Below are positions 58,986-64,000 of a DNA stretch of 64,000 nt, in pieces. This DNA is from Streptomyces uncialis. Its GTDB lineage: Bacteria; Actinomycetota; Actinomycetes; Streptomycetales; Streptomycetaceae. The DNA is taken from the NCBI RefSeq assembly GCF_036250755.1, contig NZ_CP109583.1, positions 5,479,501-5,543,500 on the forward strand, written 5' to 3'. Both the position numbers and the translations under genes were made by a program. Within the stretch, counting starts at the first letter, position 1; each line of letters begins with the position of its first letter. The notes under the pieces are model-generated. The model ran no database searches. It was not told the DNA's origin and was given only the letters and a program-made list of their open reading frames with translations.

Positions 58986-59757
58986 CGGTCCGCCTTCGCT
59001 CGCGCTTCCGAGATTGCCTGTGCTGGGCGTACGTGTTCCCGTGCGGGTCGTTCTCGGGTGCACAGTTCCCCGCAGGTCGCCTTCGCTCGCGCTCTCGGGT
59101 TGCCTGTGCTGGGCGTACTTGTTCCGGCACAGGTCGTTCGTGGGTGCGCAGTTCCCCGCGCCCCTTAGGCGCTGCCCCATTACGGTCGCCACTTCGGGTG
59201 CGGGTCCGTCCTCGTTTTCGCGCAGTTCCCCGCGCCCCTGGGGGTTCCCCACCTGGGCGTACCTGTTGCCGTGCGGGTACGTCCGTGGGTGCGCAGTTCC
59301 CCGCGCCCCTGGGTGGTGCCCCCTTGCGGTCGCACTTCGGGTGCGGGGCTGTCCTCGTCTTCGCGCGGTTCCCCGCGCCCCTTTGGGGGCGCCCATCTGG
59401 GGGTGTCGTCAGGGTGCGGGCTGTCAGCAATCGGGGCCGGGGTTCAAACCCCCCCTCCTCGTGCAGTCGCCCGGCTGCGGGAGGGGATGGGCGGGAATCT
59501 CTGCCCGCAGACTCCGATGCTCTTCAGTCGGGCAAGGGGGACGTCGTACCGAGCGCGTTGGAGCGAGGACGGAGAATCCCGACCGGCACCGACCCGAAGG
59601 ACCGGCAGAACGCGCCCCAAAGGGGCGCGGGGAACTGCGCGAAAACGACGAGCGACGGCACAGGAACGGAGTGCGCCCAGCCGGACAGACCTCGCAAGCG
59701 CAAGCGAAGGCGACCCGCACAGGAACGAAGTACGCCCAGCCGGACAGCCCCCGGGAC
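58986..59757. repeat. Noncoding repeat cluster 6
   Basis: Left-arm units, including GCGCAGTTCCCCGCGCCCC near 59148, 59221 and 59293, and the CCCCCTTGCGGTCGCACTTCGG module precede the core element at 59363-59640. Right-arm units (GCAAGCGAAGGCGACCCGC) follow. It starts immediately after the TetR stop. Confidence 0.85.
59363..59640. repeat. MITE-like core element, copy 4 (278 bp)
   Basis: The left inverted repeat is 59363-59393, with one substitution (GCGCGG). The right one is 59612-59640. The interior block has one extra base relative to the other three copies, so a conserved reading frame through it is ruled out. Confidence 0.8.
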
Positions 59758-59853
59758 CGCAACCGGGGACGACCGGAGCGGGACCCACCAGGCGGGGTGC
59801 GCCCCCGCGACCTATCGTGGAAACGAGTGCACCTTCTCCAGAAGGGGCGCACC

Positions 59854-61389
59854 ATGCGCGTACGCTCAGCCGCGGCCACCCTCACCGTGACCGCCGCCCT
59901 GCTGGCGCCGGCCCCCACCGTCTCCCCCTCCGCCTCGTCCGCCCAACCCGACCTGCGGCCCTTCTACAGCCAGCACCTCAGGTGGACCCCCTGCGCCGAC
60001 CTCCCGATGAACCCGGAGGACATGCGCTGCGCGCACGTGACCGTCCCCCTCGACTACGCCGCCCCCGGCAAGGGCACGGTCAGCATCGCCCTGGCCCGTA
60101 TCGCGTCCACCTCCGCCCACCCCCGGGGCTCGGTCCTGCTGAACTTCGGCGGGCCGGGTGACCCCGGCATCGTCACCCTCGCCGGGTTCGGCCGGACGTT
60201 CAACGACCTCACCGACGCGTACGACGTGGTCACCTTCGACCCGCGCGGGGTGGGGCGCAGCTCACCCGTGACCTGTGGCAACGTCCCCCGTCCCGTTTTC
60301 ACCGGCACCGATCCGGCGGCCCTGCTGAAGAAGGCCGACACGTACTACGACGAGTGCCTGCGCGCCTCCGGCCCCGTCCTCCCGTATGTCGGCACGATCA
60401 ACGCCGCCCGGGATCTCGACGTCATCCGCGACGCGCTGGGCGACGACAAGCTCAACTATCTCGGCTTCTCGTACGGGACCCGGCTCGGCGCCGTGTACAC
60501 GGGGGAGTTCCCGCACAAGGTGGGGCGGATGGTCCTCGACGGTGTCGACACCCTCACCGAATCCCTCGCCGAACAGGGGCTGGTGATCGCCGAGGGCCGG
60601 CAGACCGCGCTCGACGACTTCGCGACCTGGTGCGCCGGCCGGTCGGACTGCGCCCTCGGCACCAACTCCCGTACCGCCAAGGAGAGCGTCGTCCGGCTGC
60701 TGCACCGGATCGAGGAACACCCCATCACCCTCTACGACGGCTCCCTGTTCACCGCGGAGGTTCTGGTCTCGGCACTCAGCGCCACCCTCTACAGCCAGGC
60801 CAACTGGCCCTCCCTGAACCGTGCCCTCACCACGCTCATCGACGACAACGACCCGATCCCCCTGCTGGCGACCTCGATGCCCGTGCCGGTCGCGTCGCTC
60901 CGCCCCCGGGACGTCGTCCCCGCCGACAACTCGCAGGTCGCGCTGACCGCCGTCAACTGCGCCGACGACCCGGACCGCCTCACCGCCGCCCAACTGTCCG
61001 ATCCGGTCGCGTACGAACGTCTGCGTGCCGCCTACCTCAAGGCATCGCCCGTCTTCGGTCCCGCCCAGCTCGATCAGCTCCTGTTGTGCGCGGGCCATCC
61101 GAAGGGCAGCGACTACGTCCGGTCCGTCCATGACGTCGACACCCCGAAGTTCCTGCTCGTGGGCACCCGGGGCGACCCGGCCACCCCTTACCGGTGGACC
61201 GAGGAGACCGCCCGGCGTCTCGGTGACTCCGCCGTCGTCCTCGACAACCGCGGCGAGGGGCACGGCGGATACGTCTCCTCGAAATGCGTCAAACGGACCG
61301 TCGACACCTTCTTCCTCGAAGGTGACCTCCCGTCCTCCGGCCAGTCCTGCTCCGCCGAGCCCGTGCCCCCGGACGGCCCCACCGGCTGA
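59854..61389 (+). CDS. Secreted alpha/beta-hydrolase, tripeptidyl aminopeptidase-like
   Basis: The 511-residue exported hydrolase has a signal peptide (about 1-30, AAATLTVTAALLAPAPTVSP), oxyanion region NFGGPGDPG, nucleophile elbow GFSYGTRLG with the catalytic Ser, Asp in LLVGTRGDPATPY and His in GEGHGGY. Six or more cysteines suggest extracellular disulfides. It resembles the SlpD/SlpE/Tap mycelial proteases of Streptomyces. GAAGGGG lies before ATG 59854. Confidence 0.92.
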   Translation: MRVRSAAATLTVTAALLAPAPTVSPSASSAQPDLRPFYSQHLRWTPCADLPMNPEDMRCAHVTVPLDYAAPGKGTVSIALARIASTSAHPRGSVLLNFGGPGDPGIVTLAGFGRTFNDLTDAYDVVTFDPRGVGRSSPVTCGNVPRPVFTGTDPAALLKKADTYYDECLRASGPVLPYVGTINAARDLDVIRDALGDDKLNYLGFSYGTRLGAVYTGEFPHKVGRMVLDGVDTLTESLAEQGLVIAEGRQTALDDFATWCAGRSDCALGTNSRTAKESVVRLLHRIEEHPITLYDGSLFTAEVLVSALSATLYSQANWPSLNRALTTLIDDNDPIPLLATSMPVPVASLRPRDVVPADNSQVALTAVNCADDPDRLTAAQLSDPVAYERLRAAYLKASPVFGPAQLDQLLLCAGHPKGSDYVRSVHDVDTPKFLLVGTRGDPATPYRWTEETARRLGDSAVVLDNRGEGHGGYVSSKCVKRTVDTFFLEGDLPSSGQSCSAEPVPPDGPTG

Positions 61390-61439
61390 CCCGTCCGCCC
61401 CGGCCCGCGGGACGGTCCGGAACCCGATATGTCCAGCTG

Positions 61440-61530
61440 TCACGCGACACCGAACGCTCGCAGCACGCCGGTGGCGACGGCCGCGGTGAGCACCGTCACC
61501 GCGAAGGGCGCACCGCGCCACGCCGTACCG
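61440..61530 (-). pseudogene. Remnant of azlD (branched-chain amino acid exporter subunit), C-terminal end
   Basis: On the minus strand the last ~30 codons read TAWRGAPFAVTVLTAAVATG and then VLRAFGVA-stop. This resembles the final transmembrane helix of AzlD proteins. Nothing upstream in the frame resembles the rest of AzlD. It sits head-on against the cupin remnant at 61614-61790. Confidence 0.4.
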
Positions 61531-61613
61531 CCGCCGCCCCGGCCCCCGGGCCCAGCCCGCGAAGGCCCCGGCCTCCAAGAGGGTGCCGGGCCCCCCGGGA
61601 GTCGGCGCCGCAC

Positions 61614-61790
61614 ATGTCCGGCACCGTCGAACATCTCGTCGTGGGCGCGGGCCGGGTCCTCGCGGGCCCGCGGGACGCGCCGGTCGAGCTGGGGCCCGGC
61701 GACTACGTCTCGTACCCGGGTGATGTACCGCATCTCTGCGAGGCGCTGGAGCCCGGCACCACTTGTGTGATGGTCATGCAGCACGGCTGA
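61614..61790 (+). pseudogene. Remnant of an XRE-cupin regulator, C-terminal cupin half
   Basis: From ATG 61614, 58 codons encode GTVEHLVVGAGRVLAG, then ELGPGDYVSYPGDVPHLCEA and a final VMVMQHG. This is the C-terminal beta-barrel of XRE-cupin regulators, with the PGDYV and PHxxEA motifs. The HTH domain and first cupin strands are missing, and upstream codons are unrelated. Such regulators often stand next to azlCD, which matches the adjacent azlD remnant. Confidence 0.65.
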
Positions 61791-61811
61791 CGGCCCGCGA
61801 GAAACACGAAA

Positions 61812-61838
61812 GGGCCGGGGCATCCCATGCCCCGGCCC
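61812..61838. terminator. Bidirectional hairpin terminator
   Basis: GGGCCGGGGCAT-ccc-ATGCCCCGGCCC, a 12-bp perfect stem, lies between the cupin remnant and the convergent ricin-domain gene (stop at 61878). Confidence 0.8.
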
Positions 61839-61877
61839 GTCATGTCCGGCGGTCCGGTCCCCCGGCCCGCCGGTCGG

Positions 61878-62396
61878 TCAGACCCTCGCGAACCGCCACT
61901 CCTGCTGCTCCTTGCCGGAGCAGTGGGACTGGACGGCCTGGGCCCCGTCGCGCGGGTCGTCCCGGAGCACGGCGAGGCAGTGGCCGCTGTGCTCGACCTG
62001 GAGGGCGAACGTGTCGCCGGGGCCGGGGACCATGCGCCAGCGCTGGTAGGAGGAGCCCGTGCAGTCCCACTGGATCAGCTGGGCCTCCTCGGCGAGCGCG
62101 GCGCCGCGTACGTCCAGGCACTTCCCGCTGTTCACCGAGCGGATCTCGAACATGTCCGGGGCGGCCGGGGACACCGCCACCTCCCACGCCTGGTTGGGGG
62201 CGCCCAGACACGTCCACTGGACGACCGGGGCGTCGTTCTCGTGGGCGGACTCGGCGACGTCCAGACACTTGCCGCCGAAGGCCGACCGGATCTCGTAGGG
62301 GCCGGGCGGGACCTCGGCCGCCGACACGGGGGCCGACACCGCGGTCACCAGCGCTCCCGCCGCCAGAACTCCGCACAACAGGGAACGCACCCTCAT
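61878..62396 (-). CDS. Secreted ricin-type beta-trefoil lectin protein
   Basis: The 172-residue product has a signal peptide (1-27, SLLCGVLAAGALVTAVSAPVSA) followed by a single beta-trefoil of three subdomains. Each subdomain has a C-L-D/A-V strand and a Q-x-W motif (QAWEV, QRWRM, QEWRF). It binds sugars, and no catalytic domain is fused. It probably acts as an extracellular carbohydrate-binding protein. Confidence 0.92.
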   Translation of the reverse strand: MRVRSLLCGVLAAGALVTAVSAPVSAAEVPPGPYEIRSAFGGKCLDVAESAHENDAPVVQWTCLGAPNQAWEVAVSPAAPDMFEIRSVNSGKCLDVRGAALAEEAQLIQWDCTGSSYQRWRMVPGPGDTFALQVEHSGHCLAVLRDDPRDGAQAVQSHCSGKEQQEWRFARV

Positions 62397-62751
62397 ACCG
62401 ATCCTTCCGCTGAAACACGCCGGTCCGCCCCGCCCTGCCGGCGGAACGGACGTCTACCGGAGTGAATCTGGCACACCGGCGCCCGGCACAAACCGAAGGC
62501 GGACCCGGGGCGGAAGCGCGGGCCGGTGATGGCGCGGCGCGGGGCGCCCGCGCGCCGGTGCGGGGGGCCGCCCGCACGCCCCCGGCATGTCCCCGGGCAC
62601 GCCGGAGCGGTACGGATACGTCCAGAGGCCGCCGGGGACCGCCCGCCCGGGGAGCTCCCGCGGACCCGCCCCCGGAGGGCCCGCCCTGACCGGGCCGACC
62701 GGAGCCGGGCCGACCGGAGCCGGGCCGACCCGGCGCCGCCCGGAAACGGGC
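62397..62751. other. Intergenic region with a 15-bp tandem repeat, no gene seen
   Basis: Between the lectin gene and the csp terminator I see no coding frame. CGGGCCGACCGGAGC occurs twice in tandem at 62691-62720, with a partial third unit to about 62732. Confidence 0.6.
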
Positions 62752-62796
62752 AGGAGCCCCGCTTCCCGCCGCAGGCTGCGGGGGAGCGGGGCTCCT
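62752..62796. terminator. Hairpin terminator of the cold-shock gene
   Basis: The arms AGGAGCCCCGCT (62752-62763) and AGCGGGGCTCCT (62785-62796) pair perfectly over 12 bp. The 21-nt loop can itself pair (CCCGC/GCGGG). It lies 56 nt beyond the csp stop. Confidence 0.75.
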
Positions 62797-62851
62797 TGGG
62801 TACTGCTATCCGTTCCGAAGATCAGCTCCCGAGTGGCCTCGGGACCCCGAT

Positions 62852-63055
62852 TTACAGCGGGGTGACGTTCTCCGCCTGCGGGCCCTTCGGACCCTGCGTG
62901 ACGTCGAAGTTCACGGCCTGGTTCTCCTCAAGGGAGCGGAACCCAGCCGCGTTGATCGCGGAGTAGTGGACGAAGACGTCGGGGCCCCCGCCTTCCTGGG
63001 CGATGAATCCAAAGCCCTTTTCGGCGTTGAACCACTTCACGGTTCCGGTAGCCAT
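62852..63055 (-). CDS. Cold-shock protein (CspA family)
   Basis: The 67-residue OB-fold RNA chaperone has RNP1 KGFGFI (about 14-19) and RNP2 VFVHYSAI. It starts [19 protein letters not shown] strong AAGGAGGG lies 3 nt before ATG 63055. Transcription probably starts near 63190 from a -10-like TAAGCT, leaving a 5' leader of about 135 nt with a terminator-like hairpin. Confidence 0.96.
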   Translation of the reverse strand: MATGTVKWFNAEKGFGFIAQEGGGPDVFVHYSAINAAGFRSLEENQAVNFDVTQGPKGPQAENVTPL

Positions 63056-63131
63056 AAGCCCTCCTTGGGCCAAAGGGTTGCCCTGCTCCAGAACCTGCTG
63101 TTGTAACAACTGCAAAAGTCTGAAAACGACA

Positions 63132-63163
63132 AAAGCCTGCGGGTCACATGCTCCGCAGGCTTT
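63132..63163 (-). promoter_or_regulatory. Terminator-like hairpin in the csp 5' leader
   Basis: On the gene strand, AAAGCCTGCGG-agcatgtgac-CCGCAGGCTTT forms an 11-bp stem, followed by the U-rich TTGTCGTTTTC. It is placed about 77 nt before the csp start codon, between probable promoter and gene, so it may act as an attenuator or temperature-responsive element. Confidence 0.65.
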
Positions 63164-63406
63164 GTACTGCAAGGGAAACCAAACTGCAACTTGCGGCGAG
63201 CTTAGCACGAGGGCGCCCGAAAGCGATAGAGGCCAAGATCACGGCACCGGGATGTTTGAACCGGGGTGCCGACTCGGCGTACATGGCCGCCAATCGGCGG
63301 CAAACCGCCACGGCATAAGCCTGGCGCACACTCCGGGATAACGCCCCGGGTGCCGTCACCGTACCCGCTCGCCCCACTGCGTCCCGTACGGCGCCCCGGG
63401 AGCTAG

Positions 63407-64000
<594 letters not shown>

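Noticed and set aside
59440..59460. tRNA T-arm-like GGGGTTCAAACCCC
   Set aside because: It occurs at the same place inside a repeat core (also in a decayed form at 26292), without acceptor, D or anticodon arms.

Overview
The window is a very GC-rich, densely coding chromosomal segment from a streptomycete-type actinomycete. The evidence is the strong codon bias, frequent GTG starts, many 4-nt ATGA or GTGA stop/start overlaps, and families typical of Streptomyces: DUF397/DUF5753 pairs, DUF2637, DUF3558, DUF4229 and futalosine-pathway menaquinone genes. The order hemL - histidine phosphatase - cytochrome c biogenesis genes - ECF sigma - mqnL - mqnP ... mqnM - Lrp - mqnE ... csp - mqnA matches what I remember of the S. 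coelicolor SCO44xx-SCO4506 region. That synteny is from memory and not from a search. I saw no rRNA or tRNA gene and no CRISPR array.

Layout. 1-2.8 kb: a whiJ-like regulatory cluster (XRE/DUF5753 regulator, two DUF397 proteins, a UTRA-only GntR relative and a divergent HATPase). 2.8-9.4 kb: Nudix hydrolase, aminotransferase, carbonic anhydrase, and divergent argS and class-I lysS. 9.4-10.5 kb: a large noncoding repeat array. 10.6-13.0 kb: an ABC exporter with a YtrA-type GntR regulator. 13.3-21.5 kb: DUF2637 membrane protein, two DUF3558 lipoproteins, RtcB RNA ligase, SDR, a secreted protein and an AraC regulator. 21.5-26 kb: mycothiol-type DinB protein, an LLM monooxygenase/FMN reductase pair behind a MarR-type operator, and a GT4 glycosyltransferase. 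27.4-36 kb: hemL, a phosphatase, a Tat-exported NodB-like lipoprotein, and the resA-ccdA-resB-ccsB cytochrome c maturation operon, which ends in a 52-bp perfect palindrome. 36-40.8 kb: ECF sigma with a CU044_5270 partner, PLDc_N protein, mqnL and mqnP.

40.8-52.4 kb looks like an accessory insertion between mqnP and mqnM. It holds a degenerate resolvase-fold protein coupled to a methyltransferase, a TTA-containing XRE-TPR regulator with kinase and ASCH partners, a PCD-family protein, a methyltransferase, an SDR/TetR pair with duplicated operators, and a candidate RiPP locus. In that locus a 45-aa, Asp-Gly-rich peptide overlaps a PIMT-like methyltransferase. A second XRE/DUF397 module, a rhomboid protease and a DyP peroxidase follow. 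52.4-64 kb: mqnM, Lrp, mqnE, DUF4229, a Cys/Arg-rich leader peptide before a DAACS symporter, a TetR with coding tandem repeats, a secreted tripeptidyl-aminopeptidase-like hydrolase, a deletion scar of an azlD/XRE-cupin locus, a ricin-lectin protein, a cold-shock gene with a structured leader, and the 5' part of mqnA.

The menaquinone genes mqnL, mqnP, mqnM, mqnE and mqnA form the functional backbone together with cytochrome c maturation and haem synthesis (hemL): all serve the respiratory chain. Superimposed is a noncoding repeat family in six clusters, each following at least one gene 3' end. Four clusters contain a ~250-280 bp core bounded by inverted repeats that resembles a MITE.
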